Source of the DNA: a virus
Direction: 5' to 3' (one strand)
DNA length: 40,546 nucleotides
IMG/VR virus record: IMGVR_UViG_3300009515_000005
Location: 1 to 40,546 of that record
Shown here piece by piece: positions 16,041 to 26,035 of this stretch. The notes under the pieces are model-generated. The model was not told the origin of the DNA and ran no database searches. It worked only from the letters and a program-made list of their open reading frames with translations. Numbering within the stretch: the stretch's first letter is position 1; each line of letters opens with the position of its first letter. The position numbers and the translations under genes are program-made.

Positions 16041-18724
16041 TGGCAACTGAAAATATTGACATTCGTATTTCTGACAATGGCGGAGCGAGAAGGGTTTCCC
16101 GGGATATAACTGGGATTGGCACTTCAGCCAGTGGGGCTTTAACTGCAGTTAAACTTTTAGCTGCGGGCCTTGCAGGTCTTGCTATTTTTAAAGTCACTAA
16201 AGCTGCAATCCAATTAGAATCAGCCATGGTCGGAGTACAGAAGACTACTGGTTTGACCGATATACAGATCACCAAACTTGCAGGCAATTTTCAGAAGCTA
16301 TCCCAATCAATACCCCTGTCTGCAACGGAACTGGGTAAAATTGGTGAAGTTGCCGGTCAGTTGGGCATCACTGGCGTTAAAAATATTACGGTTTTCACCG
16401 AGACTGTTGCCAAGGTTGCATCCACGACTGACTTCACTGTTGAATCTGCTTCGGCGGATCTTGCTCGACTGTCTAAAGTGTTTAAGCTACCGATTCAAGA
16501 AGTCAACCGTCTGGCTTCCTCATTGAATGCTCTGGAAAACACCACTACGGCTAATGCTCCGACAATTGCTGAATTTTCCAAAAGAATGGCAGGTGCTGCA
16601 AAGACCATTGGTTTAACTGCTGCACAAGTCAATGCAGTCGGTGCGACTCTCGATCAGTTAGGTGCCCGGGCTGAAGCAGGTTCATCTGTTATGATCCGGG
16701 TTTTTGGGGCAATGATTGCTAAAGCTGATGAATTTGGTGCAATCATGGGAACTACAACTGACGAATTTCGTGCGCGCCTAGAACAAGACGCTATTGGAAC
16801 AGTTACTCAATTCTTAGAAGCCCTTGGGGCCTTGGGTAAAACAGAAGCCGTCGCAGCTTTGGATGATCTCGGCCTCGCTGGTGTTCGAGCTCTTCCAATC
16901 ATGCTTCAGTTAAAAGATAATGCTGCTCTACTGACTACAAATGTAAATACCTCGACCAAAGCTTTTAGAGAAGGTACTTCGATTCAAGATGAGTTTGCCA
17001 CCCAGGTTCGATCAACAGAAAACCAACTTAAACTGCTTGGGAATGAATCAGAAATTATACAGCAAAGGATAGGTGCAGGTTTATTGCCAGCTGTCCGTCA
17101 GATAATTGGTATTTTTAAGAACTGGTTATCTGAATTGAATAAAAATGAGTTTCGCTTAAGAAATATTGGAGCCTTTATTGGCGGTACCATGATCGATGTA
17201 TTGAAACTGGGTAGAGATGCCTTCAATGCAATTCGAGCCGCAATGGAAACAGTTGCTGCGATTGCTCTCAAAGTTACGGCCAACCTTGGACAGTTGCTCA
17301 TACCTTTCGCTAAGTTGAAAGACCTCATTTCCGGTAACACAAAAGCGACTGAGGCCCTCAAGATAAACCTAGAAGCGATGAATTCTGCCGGCGATGGTTT
17401 ACTGGATACTGCCTCAGACCGGGTCAAAGATTTTCAGACCGGAGTTAAGAATGCCAATATTGAAGTAGAGACTACCCTTAAGAATTTTAAAGAAGCTAAT
17501 GCCGAACAAGATAAGTTGCTGGCTAAGAAGACAACTGTTCCAACCGCAACCGGACCTAAACTGGATGCAGATACCCTGGAGGATATTGTCGATGCCGGAG
17601 CCTTGGCCGGAACAGAACTTTTTATATTCCAGTTAGAGCAGATTGACCTGGCCCTGGCAAAAAATAAAATCAGCGCGGAACAGGCCTCCAGGGCGATCCA
17701 GGAATTTTCTTCCAACAACCTGGGACCCGATGATAATCCCTTCCAGGATATTGTTGATGCAGGAGCCATTACAGGTACGGATCTTTTCATTAAACAGCTG
17801 GAACGGATTCAGGAAGGATTTATTGATGGCAAGATTGGTGCGGATGAAGCATCCCGGGCAATTCAGGCTTTTTCTTCCGGCAACCAGGGCGCAGCAGAAG
17901 AGGTTCAAGGTTTAGCTGCAGTTTTGAAAGCAGCAGAGACACCTCTTGACCGATTGAACAAAAAACTGGAAACAGTTGTTGATTTATTCGAGCGAGGTTT
18001 TATCGATGATACCCAAGCGGCAAATGCCGTTCGGCGATTCACCGATACTTATAATTCTGAAATGGATCGTCTTAAAGAGAAGACAGATCAAGCCACCAAA
18101 GATATTCAGGACGCAATCAAGAACCTGGCCAACAGTATGGAAAGTCGGATGTCTGATACTTTCCTGGATATTATCAAAGGAACCAACAGCCTTAAAGACA
18201 ACTTTGTTTCATTGATGGATGAGATTATCCGGCAGGTTTTAAGGTTGACTGTTGTCAAGCCGATTATTGATGGCCTCTTTGGATCCAGTGGCAGTGGCGG
18301 GCTACTGGGAGGATTTCTGACTGGGTTATTTACCGGAGGGACAGGGGGAGCAGCAGCTGGAGCTGCTTCAGGCCTTGTCTCTGATTTACCCATTGCCCCC
18401 AGTTTTGCTTCAGGCGGAGAGTTCCGTGTTGGTGGTATTGGAGGAACGGACAGTCAGCGGGTCTCACTGAATGCAACTCCAGGTGAAATTGTACGGATTA
18501 CAACTCCTAGCCAGGAACGTGTAATGAGCCAGAGTGGTATTAGTAATGTCAGTGTCGTTGTTAATATCGCAGGAGGACAGGAAGAGACCTCTTCTTCCGG
18601 GGATACTGAAAGCCAGGAGTTTGGACTACAAGCCGCGAATGTTATCAAGTCTGTTGTCCTGGATATGATGAGACCAGGCGGACCACTTGCAGGAGTACGG
18701 CAGGATAATACGAGGAGACGTTAA
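16040..18724 (+). CDS. Tail tape measure protein
   Basis: An 894-residue protein, the largest in the tail assembly module before J. Residues about 60-330 form the TP901-type tape measure core (AIQLESAMVGVQKTTGL, TDFTVESASADLARLSKVF, then TANAPTIAEFSKRMAGAAK). A hydrophobic region lies around 355-430. Three copies of a roughly 55-residue helical repeat follow (about 515-670). The C-terminal part (DIQDAIKNLANSMESRMSDT, EIIRQVLRLTVVKPIIDGLFG) resembles the lambda H C terminus. The C-terminal tail has FASGGEFRVGGIGGTDSQ, also common in the family. The length sets the tail length in known phages. The gene overlaps both neighbours by 1 nt. Confidence 0.95.
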   Translation: MATENIDIRISDNGGARRVSRDITGIGTSASGALTAVKLLAAGLAGLAIFKVTKAAIQLESAMVGVQKTTGLTDIQITKLAGNFQKLSQSIPLSATELGKIGEVAGQLGITGVKNITVFTETVAKVASTTDFTVESASADLARLSKVFKLPIQEVNRLASSLNALENTTTANAPTIAEFSKRMAGAAKTIGLTAAQVNAVGATLDQLGARAEAGSSVMIRVFGAMIAKADEFGAIMGTTTDEFRARLEQDAIGTVTQFLEALGALGKTEAVAALDDLGLAGVRALPIMLQLKDNAALLTTNVNTSTKAFREGTSIQDEFATQVRSTENQLKLLGNESEIIQQRIGAGLLPAVRQIIGIFKNWLSELNKNEFRLRNIGAFIGGTMIDVLKLGRDAFNAIRAAMETVAAIALKVTANLGQLLIPFAKLKDLISGNTKATEALKINLEAMNSAGDGLLDTASDRVKDFQTGVKNANIEVETTLKNFKEANAEQDKLLAKKTTVPTATGPKLDADTLEDIVDAGALAGTELFIFQLEQIDLALAKNKISAEQASRAIQEFSSNNLGPDDNPFQDIVDAGAITGTDLFIKQLERIQEGFIDGKIGADEASRAIQAFSSGNQGAAEEVQGLAAVLKAAETPLDRLNKKLETVVDLFERGFIDDTQAANAVRRFTDTYNSEMDRLKEKTDQATKDIQDAIKNLANSMESRMSDTFLDIIKGTNSLKDNFVSLMDEIIRQVLRLTVVKPIIDGLFGSSGSGGLLGGFLTGLFTGGTGGAAAGAASGLVSDLPIAPSFASGGEFRVGGIGGTDSQRVSLNATPGEIVRITTPSQERVMSQSGISNVSVVVNIAGGQEETSSSGDTESQEFGLQAANVIKSVVLDMMRPGGPLAGVRQDNTRRR
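17582..18050 (+). repeat. About 55-residue repeats inside the tape measure gene
   Basis: Two clear tandem copies start at 17582 and 17747 (period 165 nt, 55 residues), both with DIVDAGA-x-GT-LFI-QLE-I followed by I-A-EASRAIQ-FSS. A third, more degenerate copy follows at about 17943-18050 (LDRLNKKLETVVDLFERG, then DDTQAANAVRRF). Copy number changes in such repeats would alter tail length. Confidence 0.7.
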
Positions 18725-19062
18725 TGGCTACTTTCACTTATATCCCATCTTCTACCAGTCGTCTTGCTAAAAAACCAAGGATGAATAAAGTCCAGTTCGG
18801 CAATGGCTATTCACAACGGGCAGGAGATGGTATAAACAGCATTACTGAAAAATGGGGACTGGTATTCTCCGTACGTGATAACACAGATGCAGATGCAATC
18901 ATTGCTTTCTTGGATGCAAGAGAGGGCCACGAGTCTTTTGACTGGACTCCTCCAGGCGGATCAGCAGGAAAGTATATCTGTGATACTTATGCCCGAACTT
19001 ATACTAAGGCTCTGGATATGAACCAAATTTCCGCGACTTTTGAAAGGGTGTATGAGGCATGA
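18724..19062 (+). CDS. Minor tail protein, lambda gpM-like
   Basis: A 112-residue protein with the gpM family pattern: FTYIPSSTSRLAKKPRMNKV, QFGNGYSQRAGDGIN, and FDWTPPGG-AGKYICDTY, ending in ISATFERVYEA. The stop of the tape measure and its start overlap (TAATG). It is a tail tip component that joins the tape measure end to gpL and J. Confidence 0.92.
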   Translation: MATFTYIPSSTSRLAKKPRMNKVQFGNGYSQRAGDGINSITEKWGLVFSVRDNTDADAIIAFLDAREGHESFDWTPPGGSAGKYICDTYARTYTKALDMNQISATFERVYEA

Positions 19063-19754
19063 CAATTGCCAGTGACATTCAACTGCTCGATGCCGGCAAG
19101 GAAGTCAAGCTATATGAAATTGACACCACAGCCTTGGTTGGGGGGTCAATCAACCGTTTTCATCCTGGAACCGATGAGTTTAATACAGATATAACCTGGG
19201 ATGGGAATGTTTACCAGGCTTGGCCTGTTAAAGCAACTGGCTTTGAGAAAACAGGTGAAGGTACAATTGCGCGTCCTCGTATACAGGTTGCCAATGTCCT
19301 GGGAACTTTTTACAATCTCAACACTCAATTCCAGGATTTGGTGGGCTCTCCAGTAACTCGAATTTCTACTTTTGTTAAATACCTGGATGCCGCAAATTTC
19401 ACTGCAGGCAATCCCAGTGCGGATCCCACTCAAAAGCTGCCGGATGAAATTTTTGTTGTTCATAGGAAGCTGTCAGAAAATAAAAAGATGGTGGAGTACG
19501 AACTAGCTCCACCATGGGATGTTGAAGGAATTACTTTACCCAGGCGCAAGGTTGTTGCCAATATTTGTCCCTGGGTTTATCGGTCGGCTGAATGCAGCTA
19601 TGCCGGGGGAGCAGTAGCTAAAAGGGACGATACACCGACAGCAATTATGAATGAAGACGATTGCGGAAAGCGTGTAGCCTCTTGTAAACTCCGGTTTGGT
19701 AACGAAAATGAATTACCCTTCGGAGGTTTTCCTGGTGCAAACTTGGTTGTCTGA
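19059..19754 (+). CDS. Minor tail protein, lambda gpL-like, with iron-sulfur cysteines
   Basis: A 231-residue tail tip protein. The N-terminal part carries the gpL pattern (EIDTTALVGGSINRFHPGT, DITWDGNVYQAWPV). The C-terminal domain has four cysteines, C170, C179, C202 and C209, arranged as IC-x8-C and DDC-x6-C. In lambda gpL the equivalent cysteines bind an iron-sulfur cluster. The gene starts 4 nt inside gpM (ATGA) and overlaps the next by 20 nt. Confidence 0.92.
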   Translation: MTIASDIQLLDAGKEVKLYEIDTTALVGGSINRFHPGTDEFNTDITWDGNVYQAWPVKATGFEKTGEGTIARPRIQVANVLGTFYNLNTQFQDLVGSPVTRISTFVKYLDAANFTAGNPSADPTQKLPDEIFVVHRKLSENKKMVEYELAPPWDVEGITLPRRKVVANICPWVYRSAECSYAGGAVAKRDDTPTAIMNEDDCGKRVASCKLRFGNENELPFGGFPGANLVV

Positions 19755-20502
19755 TGCTTTTAAGCATGCTGAAAGAGAATATCCAAAAGAATCCTGTGGC
19801 CTGGTCTACAAGGCTTCATACCTCCACTGGGATCAACCTGTGGATGACCAGCTTGCCTATTTTCCCTGTCGAAACCTGTCGGTAGAGAAAGACCTGTTCT
19901 ATATCCACCCTGAGGACTACGCAGAGTGTGAGGACCGAGGAGATGTCCTGCAAGTTGTGCATAGTCACCCAAACTATCCCCCCGAACCATCTCAAGCTGA
20001 CCTGGTTGCTTGTGAACAGGGAAATTTACCCTGGACCATAATCGGTTGGCCTTCAAAGAAATACAGGCAGATTGTCCCCAAAGGATATAAAGCGCCTTTG
20101 GTCGGCCGGCAGTTTACCTTCGGTCTTTTGGATTGCTATACCCTTATCCGGGATTACTATAAAGAGGTTGTAGGTATTACACTCAATGACTATGAGAGGG
20201 AAAACTACTTCTGGGAACGGGGGGAAGACTTGTATGAAGAGAACTTCCGAAAAGAAGGATTTGAAGAAGTAGAGTTTACAGACATTAAAAAACATGATCT
20301 AATTTTAATGGCTATTAAATCCAAGGTAATCAACCATGCGGCTGTTTTCCTCGGGCACCGAAATTTCAATGGCAAAACTGAAGTTCCGGTTATATTGCAT
20401 CATGTCCAGGATCGTCTTTCTGAGGAAGTTGTTTATGGCGGTTTCTGGCATAAGAATATGAGAAAAGTGATTCGCCATAAGGATTTTATAAAATGCCCAT
20501 GA
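19735..20502 (+). CDS. Tail tip protein, lambda gpK-like: JAMM peptidase and NlpC/P60 domains
   Basis: A 255-residue two-domain hydrolase. The N-terminal JAMM/MPN+ domain has E19, H76-x-H78, S86 and D89 (HSHPNYPPEPSQAD), a complete zinc site. The C-terminal NlpC/P60 domain has the catalytic cysteine C134 (LLDCYTLIRDYY), H201 (VINHAAVFLG) and a further His at 222/223. Such proteins are thought to cut peptidoglycan during entry or process tail proteins. I chose GTG 19735 because GGAGG lies 8 nt upstream; starts at TTG 19696 or ATG 19708 precede that site and lie deeper in gpL. Confidence 0.92.
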   Translation: MQTWLSDAFKHAEREYPKESCGLVYKASYLHWDQPVDDQLAYFPCRNLSVEKDLFYIHPEDYAECEDRGDVLQVVHSHPNYPPEPSQADLVACEQGNLPWTIIGWPSKKYRQIVPKGYKAPLVGRQFTFGLLDCYTLIRDYYKEVVGITLNDYERENYFWERGEDLYEENFRKEGFEEVEFTDIKKHDLILMAIKSKVINHAAVFLGHRNFNGKTEVPVILHHVQDRLSEEVVYGGFWHKNMRKVIRHKDFIKCP

Positions 20503-21125
20503 CAACTGTAAAATTATATGGACACCTCGGAGAGAAGTTTGGCAAAGAGTTTAAGTTTGACGTGGTAACTCCTAAAGAGGCCCTTCATGCTTTGAAAGCC
20601 AACTTCCCAGAGTTTGCTGGACACCTTATTCAGAATAATGAGCCTGGGTATTGGATCTTTGTCGGGAAAGAAAACCGAGACAAAGAAGGATTGTATTTAC
20701 CGGCAGGGCGTCAGACTATTAAAATTGTACCAGTAGTCAAAGGCGCAAAGAAAAGTCCGATCTGGTCAATCCTGATTGGAGTGGCTTTAGTTGTCGTTGC
20801 CGGTCCCCTAGGTGCTTTAGGTGGAGGTGCCCTGGCAACAGCAGTAGTGGGTATTGGTATTTCTCTGGCGTTAAATGGTATCTCTGCCTTGATTGCAGGC
20901 AACCCCAATGACGGTCCGGAAGATCGTGGAGATAATAGGCAAAGTACCTTTTTCTCCGGACCAGTTAACACAATACAGCAGGGGGGTCCAGTCCCCCTTA
21001 TTTATGGAAAAGTCTTGGCAGGATCCGTTGTAGTTTCTGCAGGGGTCCGGACAGAAACCACTGGGGCAGTGGCGGATGATGAAAATTGTACCCAGTCAAT
21101 GGGTGGAGCCGAGGTCTGCGTATAA
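20493..21125 (+). CDS. Tail assembly protein, lambda gpI-like
   Basis: A 210-residue protein. Residues 1-80 have the ubiquitin-like beta-grasp pattern of gpI (TTVKLYGHLGEKFGKEFKF, then TIKIVPVVKGAKK). Residues about 88-135 are hydrophobic and Gly/Ala rich (IWSILIGVALVVVAGPLGALGG), likely membrane-active. The C-terminal part has the FFSGPVNTIQQGGPVPLIYG motif typical of the family and of J-adjacent proteins. It overlaps gpK by 10 nt, and its stop overlaps the J start (TAATG). In lambda, gpI is needed for tip assembly but is not found in the mature tail. Confidence 0.9.
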   Translation: MPMTTVKLYGHLGEKFGKEFKFDVVTPKEALHALKANFPEFAGHLIQNNEPGYWIFVGKENRDKEGLYLPAGRQTIKIVPVVKGAKKSPIWSILIGVALVVVAGPLGALGGGALATAVVGIGISLALNGISALIAGNPNDGPEDRGDNRQSTFFSGPVNTIQQGGPVPLIYGKVLAGSVVVSAGVRTETTGAVADDENCTQSMGGAEVCV

Positions 21126-24100
21126 TGAAATCTAAACTTTTCAAAATTAAAGGAGCCGGTGGGGGGAAAGGTGGAGGCCAAAGCCCAGTTGAAACTTCAG
21201 ATACCCTATTCTCCAGTCAAAAAGTCCGTATCCTGGATTTAATTTCAGAAGGTGAAATTGAAGGCCTAGGGGTAGATCCTCTTAAAAGTGTTTTCCTGGA
21301 TGGGACACCCATTCAGAACGGGGATGATTCTTTTAACTTCTTTGGAGTTAAACTTTGGGAGCGTTTGGGCACTCAGGCTCAAACACATATCCGAGGCATT
21401 CCTTCTATTGAAAGTTCTTCTGCAGTTGGGATCGAGGTCACAAACAGCCTTCCCCATACAGAGACAATTAATGATTCAACCGTTGATGATGTTATTGTAA
21501 CGGTTAACACCCCTTCTCTTTTATTTACAGACCAGAAAACAGGGGATATTGAGGGCTCATCATTTTCTTTTATCCTGGAAGTCGATGTTGACGGTGGGGG
21601 CTTTAGTACATTTATCACGGATACTATTAAAGGAAAAAGTACAAACGGATTTTCTAAAGATTATAAAATTGAATTACCGGCAGGAACGACACGTCAGGTA
21701 CGGATGACCCGTACCTCTGCTGATTCAAATTCTGCTCTACTGGCAAATAAGTCTATCTGGCAGACCATCACTGAAGTCAAAAACGATAAGCTGACTTATC
21801 CAAACAGTGCAGTCTATGGCCTGCAAATGGATTCCGCGCAATTCAATAAAGTTCCTGTTCGCGGATACCTGGTTAAAGGTCTTAAAATCCAGATACCAGA
21901 TAACTATAACCCTATAACCCGGGCTTATTCTCCTTCAGTATGGGGTGGAGCCTTCACAACAGCCTGGACAGATAACCCTGCTTGGATCTTCTATGACTTA
22001 GCCACCAACGACCGCTATGGCCTGGGTCAGTTCATTACTCCGGCTCTTATTAATAAATTTGACTTGTATGCCATTGGCCAGTATTGTGACACCCTGGTTG
22101 ATGACGGGTTCGGGGGATCAGAGCCCCGATTCACCTGTAATACACAAATCTCAAACGCCAAAGAAGCCTATGAACTTCTGGTTGAACTGGCTTCTGTCTT
22201 CCGAGGTATGCCCTACTGGTCTGGCGGACAGATTACCGCTGTCCAGGATTCTCCAGCCAGTCCTATCGCTTTGTTCAACGCAACCAATGTAGAAGGGGGG
22301 GATTTCAGTTATTCTGGAAGTTCTATTTCAGCGCGTCATACTGTTGCCCATGTTACCTGGAATGACCCAAACAATCTTTATAAGCAGGAAGTCGAATACG
22401 TAGAAAACCCGGCAGGAATTGAACGCTATGGAATCCGGGAGAAACGAATTATCGGGATAGGTGTCACTTCTAGAGGCCAAGCAAATCGAGTCGGGCTTTG
22501 GGCCCTTTACTCAGAAGTTAATGAGACAGAGACTGTTGCCTTCACAACAGGCTATGAAGCAACTTTACTTTTTCCTGGCGCTATTATTCAAATCCAGGAT
22601 CCAAATAAAACATCTAAAGACTTTGGTGGAAGAGTTCCAACTGGAGCTACAACAACCTCAATCCCTTTAGATCAAACTGTTACTTTAGAAACAGGAAAGA
22701 CCTACAGTCTTAATATAATCCTGCCAGACGGTACTGTAGAAAATCAACCGGTAACCAATGCGGTTCCCGGGAGCTATTCTACCCTTACAGTATCTCCTGC
22801 TTTTACGACAGCCCCACAAGCCCAATCCGTTTGGATCTTGGAATCTGATATTGAGGTACCCACTGAATGGCGTATCCTGGCCGTCACCGAAGGAGAAGGA
22901 ATCAACCGCGAAGTTCTGGCAATTCAACATGACTCCACAAAATTCAGCCAGGTTGAATCGGGGATTATCCTAACTACTAAACCCGAAGACCTGCGTAAAG
23001 GAACCATATCCCCCCCAGCCAATGTTACCCTGGATGAATACCTGGTTTCTAATGACGGTGAGGTGACTTCAGTTCTTAAAGTACAATGGGATGAAGTACT
23101 GAAAGCTGAAACCTATGCTGTAAGATGGCGAAGGGGAAATGAAAACTGGGTTGGGGTAGATGGTATTCAAAACAATTATTGGGAATTACCAGGAGCTATT
23201 AAAGGGATATATACTGTCCAGGTTACTGCTTTTGATGGTAAAGGCTTATCTTCAATTCCTACTACAGAAACGGGTCAAGTCCAAGGGATTGACGGCTTAG
23301 AACTTGCTCCTCTTGTTACAGGTCTTGAATTGTTTGAACAAGGGAACGAAACAGACTTTGCAGGCAGAGACGCAAAGTTTACCTGGAGAAAAGCCAGCAA
23401 CCTTTCTTCTTTTGAGTTAGGCAGTGAACCAGAGGGTGCAAACAGTGGGGCTTTGGATGCGTTTTTTAAAGACTATGAGATACGCATATATGATACAAAT
23501 GACTTAGACACAAGAAAACTTTTGCGGTCAGAATTTGTTACTGACAACTTCTATACCTATACTTGGGAAAAAAATATAGAAGACGCAAAATTTAGAGCTG
23601 TTCCAGATCAAAATATTCCATATCGGTCTTTTGTTATTGAAGTCTACCAGCGGAATATAAATAATGCGTTATCTGCATTCCCGGCTAAACTGCAAGTTCA
23701 AAATCCAGCACCAGCTTTGCCTTCACAGATTACTTTTTCAAAAGCCGTTTATAACCATTTTATTGATTATGAACCACCGCTCGGAGATCATGACTGGGTT
23801 GGTATGATAGTTTGGCGCTCAGAGACTCCTGGTTTTACTCCTGGGCAATCCAATAAAGTATTTAAAGCCCCCGATAGTTTTATTGTATTAGAAGGCGTAC
23901 CAGGAACCACATATTATTATAGATATGCAACCTATGATGCCTTTGACGAAGTAGGGTTGAATATATCCGCTGAACAAGTTGTTGTAATGAATCGGATTGA
24001 CACACCAGACATTGAAGCCGGGGCAGTCACAGCGGATAAAATCTTGGCTGCGTCAATTACAGCAGACAAGTACAATCAACTACGCAATAGTCAGCTGATT

Positions 24101-24994
24101 ACATTTGGAGATTCATTGGATGCGACACACCCCTTTGAAATTGTTTTTCCTATCTCATCCGAATTAGAGCCAAATGGGATTAAGGCAGTTAATTTATCAT
24201 TTCAAATTTTAAATTATCGGGCTTACTCAACGGGCGTTGCAAGCGGTGGAGCAAACACCCCGACTAGCAATTCAGGAGGCAGTTCAACGCCGACATCTTC
24301 CAACACAACGGGAGGAACGCATAATCATACCGAAACAACAGGAAACAGTAACCCAAGTGCGTCATTGATTATTTATTATGATGGTGTTAACAACCGTTTT
24401 GTAAATGGAAGCGGCGGTACAATTACAATTGACACAGGGGATGGTCATACACACACAGTAACGGTTACCAATGCTTCAACCTCAGGATTGCAACAAGTCT
24501 ATTGGAGCGTAACACAGGGACAATTAACCTGTAATGGCGGTGGAGTAATATTCACCAACACCACAAACAATCATGAACATGAATTAATAATTGGTAATTA
24601 TAATGCCGGGGATACAAATCAAACCTTTGGTGAATCAGCAAATACATTTGTGGTTAATGGCGGTACAAGATTATTAACTTTCGGCTTAGGACCGAGTGGT
24701 CATACCCATACCGTTACAATCGGCAACCATACGCATGATGTAGTTATTCCAAACCACACGCACGGTGTTGATTATAATATTTTTGAGGAAGCAAATTCTC
24801 CGACGATCAATGTCTTTGTCGATGACGGCTCTGGTTATGGTTCAAGCATTGGTGCATATACCGCAGATCAATTAGAGGTTGACATTAAAAGTCATTTTGC
24901 AGGAAGCACAGGTATTAAAAGAATAAAATTTGAAAGCACGACACGAGCAAGAATTATGACGACTGTCGAATTAAAAATAGATATTGCAGCCTAG
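21125..24994 (+). CDS. Tail tip attachment protein J / host specificity protein
   Basis: A 1289-residue central tail tip protein. I chose ATG 21125, which overlaps the gpI stop by 1 nt; an upstream in-frame start has no ribosome-binding site. The N-terminal two thirds carry the J family pattern (VRILDLISEGEIEGLG, KSVFLDGTPIQNGDDSFNF, then YDLATNDRYGLGQF). Fibronectin III-like segments lie at about 635-730 and 865-960. The C-terminal 250 residues are Gly/Asn/Thr rich and contain six H-x-H motifs (for example THNHT, GHTHTV, NHEHEL, NHTHDV), like the metal-binding needle of phage fibre tips. Receptor recognition is expected at the C terminus. Confidence 0.92.
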   Translation: MKSKLFKIKGAGGGKGGGQSPVETSDTLFSSQKVRILDLISEGEIEGLGVDPLKSVFLDGTPIQNGDDSFNFFGVKLWERLGTQAQTHIRGIPSIESSSAVGIEVTNSLPHTETINDSTVDDVIVTVNTPSLLFTDQKTGDIEGSSFSFILEVDVDGGGFSTFITDTIKGKSTNGFSKDYKIELPAGTTRQVRMTRTSADSNSALLANKSIWQTITEVKNDKLTYPNSAVYGLQMDSAQFNKVPVRGYLVKGLKIQIPDNYNPITRAYSPSVWGGAFTTAWTDNPAWIFYDLATNDRYGLGQFITPALINKFDLYAIGQYCDTLVDDGFGGSEPRFTCNTQISNAKEAYELLVELASVFRGMPYWSGGQITAVQDSPASPIALFNATNVEGGDFSYSGSSISARHTVAHVTWNDPNNLYKQEVEYVENPAGIERYGIREKRIIGIGVTSRGQANRVGLWALYSEVNETETVAFTTGYEATLLFPGAIIQIQDPNKTSKDFGGRVPTGATTTSIPLDQTVTLETGKTYSLNIILPDGTVENQPVTNAVPGSYSTLTVSPAFTTAPQAQSVWILESDIEVPTEWRILAVTEGEGINREVLAIQHDSTKFSQVESGIILTTKPEDLRKGTISPPANVTLDEYLVSNDGEVTSVLKVQWDEVLKAETYAVRWRRGNENWVGVDGIQNNYWELPGAIKGIYTVQVTAFDGKGLSSIPTTETGQVQGIDGLELAPLVTGLELFEQGNETDFAGRDAKFTWRKASNLSSFELGSEPEGANSGALDAFFKDYEIRIYDTNDLDTRKLLRSEFVTDNFYTYTWEKNIEDAKFRAVPDQNIPYRSFVIEVYQRNINNALSAFPAKLQVQNPAPALPSQITFSKAVYNHFIDYEPPLGDHDWVGMIVWRSETPGFTPGQSNKVFKAPDSFIVLEGVPGTTYYYRYATYDAFDEVGLNISAEQVVVMNRIDTPDIEAGAVTADKILAASITADKYNQLRNSQLITFGDSLDATHPFEIVFPISSELEPNGIKAVNLSFQILNYRAYSTGVASGGANTPTSNSGGSSTPTSSNTTGGTHNHTETTGNSNPSASLIIYYDGVNNRFVNGSGGTITIDTGDGHTHTVTVTNASTSGLQQVYWSVTQGQLTCNGGGVIFTNTTNNHEHELIIGNYNAGDTNQTFGESANTFVVNGGTRLLTFGLGPSGHTHTVTIGNHTHDVVIPNHTHGVDYNIFEEANSPTINVFVDDGSGYGSSIGAYTADQLEVDIKSHFAGSTGIKRIKFESTTRARIMTTVELKIDIAA

Positions 24995-25002
24995 GGGGAG
25001 TC

Positions 25003-25386
25003 ATGTTAAAGAAACCGATTAGTACAATCCGAAAAGAATTTAACGAAAATGGCTCATTGCCGGATGATACTGCCATTGAAATAATTGAGGAGGTATCACG
25101 GTTATCAAACCTGTTGGACGGAGAAAAAGATAAAGCAAAGGCTGCGATCAAAAATATACAGGATCAGGTTAATACAACGATGGTTGAAATACAAAAAGAT
25201 TTTCAAGAGAAATTCGATCAGGATTTAGCCGTTGCAAAAAACAAAGCCCACGAGGATGCGATCCGATTCACTAAAGAACGGGATGAAGCGAAAAAAGAGT
25301 TAAAAGCCAAAAATAATATAATCAAAAAACTACAGGTTGATCTACAGACCTTGAAGAAAGAAAGGGGATCCGATGTCACAGTATAG
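25003..25386 (+). CDS. Coiled-coil protein next to J
   Basis: A 127-residue, highly charged and mainly helical protein. A strong coiled coil runs from about residue 30 to 120 (KDKAKAAIKNIQDQV, ERDEAKKELKAKNNIIKKLQ). No domain is recognised. It sits between J and a fibre-like protein and overlaps the latter by 14 nt, so it may be a trimerising linker or chaperone for tail fibres. This is inference from position only. Confidence 0.6.
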   Translation: MLKKPISTIRKEFNENGSLPDDTAIEIIEEVSRLSNLLDGEKDKAKAAIKNIQDQVNTTMVEIQKDFQEKFDQDLAVAKNKAHEDAIRFTKERDEAKKELKAKNNIIKKLQVDLQTLKKERGSDVTV

Positions 25387-26026
25387 AGTTGGGACAGTTA
25401 CCGTTACAAATGCCTCGACTGCTGTTGTCGGAGTGGGTACAAAGTTTTTAACAGAGGTTACTGTAGGGGACTTATTTATCCGAGTAGGAGATAATGTCAC
25501 TTATGAAGTGGCGTCCATAACGGATGACTTAAACTTAGTATTAAATGCCAATTATAGTGGAGTAACGGGGGCAGGTGTTTTATATACCATCAACCGGGAT
25601 TTCACGACAGGTAATATACCCTATTTTCTACAAGGAGATATTGAGACAGCGACAGTCTTTAAAAGGGCAATGCTGCGGATCCAAGATTTAATATCTCCTG
25701 CGCCTATTCCGATAACTTTAATCCAAGATGCAGAAGCTGGATTAATTGTTTATGATGGGATGACCCTAGACCGGGATTTATCAATTGCAAAAGTTGGAAT
25801 TTATGCTGCTATCCCACCAACAGGTGCAAATATAAATATGAAACTTTTAAAAGATGGCTCAGAAGTAAACGATGCTATAGTATTAACCGCAGCTGCCAAT
25901 AATGAAAAGACGACTCTGGGCACACCAGAATCTTTTATTACTGGAGATCGTATAGGTTTAAAATTTACCCAGGCAGGTTCAGGTACGCCTGGAGGCGAAA
26001 TAATTGTAACCTTGTACCCACTATAG
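25373..26026 (+). CDS. Tail-associated beta protein, probable fibre or baseplate component
   Basis: A 217-residue beta-rich protein. Its N-terminal 85 residues follow a pattern common in phage tail appendages (YRVGTVTVTNASTAVVGVGT, then FLTEVTVGDLFIR and VTYEVASITDDLNLVLNA). The C-terminal part is a second beta domain (IYAAIPPTGANINMKLLKDG, GDRIGLKFTQAGSGTPGGE). This C-terminal half resembles side-fibre or appendage modules. The ribosome-binding site (AAGGGG) lies within the preceding gene. Confidence 0.65.
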   Translation: MSQYRVGTVTVTNASTAVVGVGTKFLTEVTVGDLFIRVGDNVTYEVASITDDLNLVLNANYSGVTGAGVLYTINRDFTTGNIPYFLQGDIETATVFKRAMLRIQDLISPAPIPITLIQDAEAGLIVYDGMTLDRDLSIAKVGIYAAIPPTGANINMKLLKDGSEVNDAIVLTAAANNEKTTLGTPESFITGDRIGLKFTQAGSGTPGGEIIVTLYPL

Positions 26027-26035
26027 GGAGGTTTT

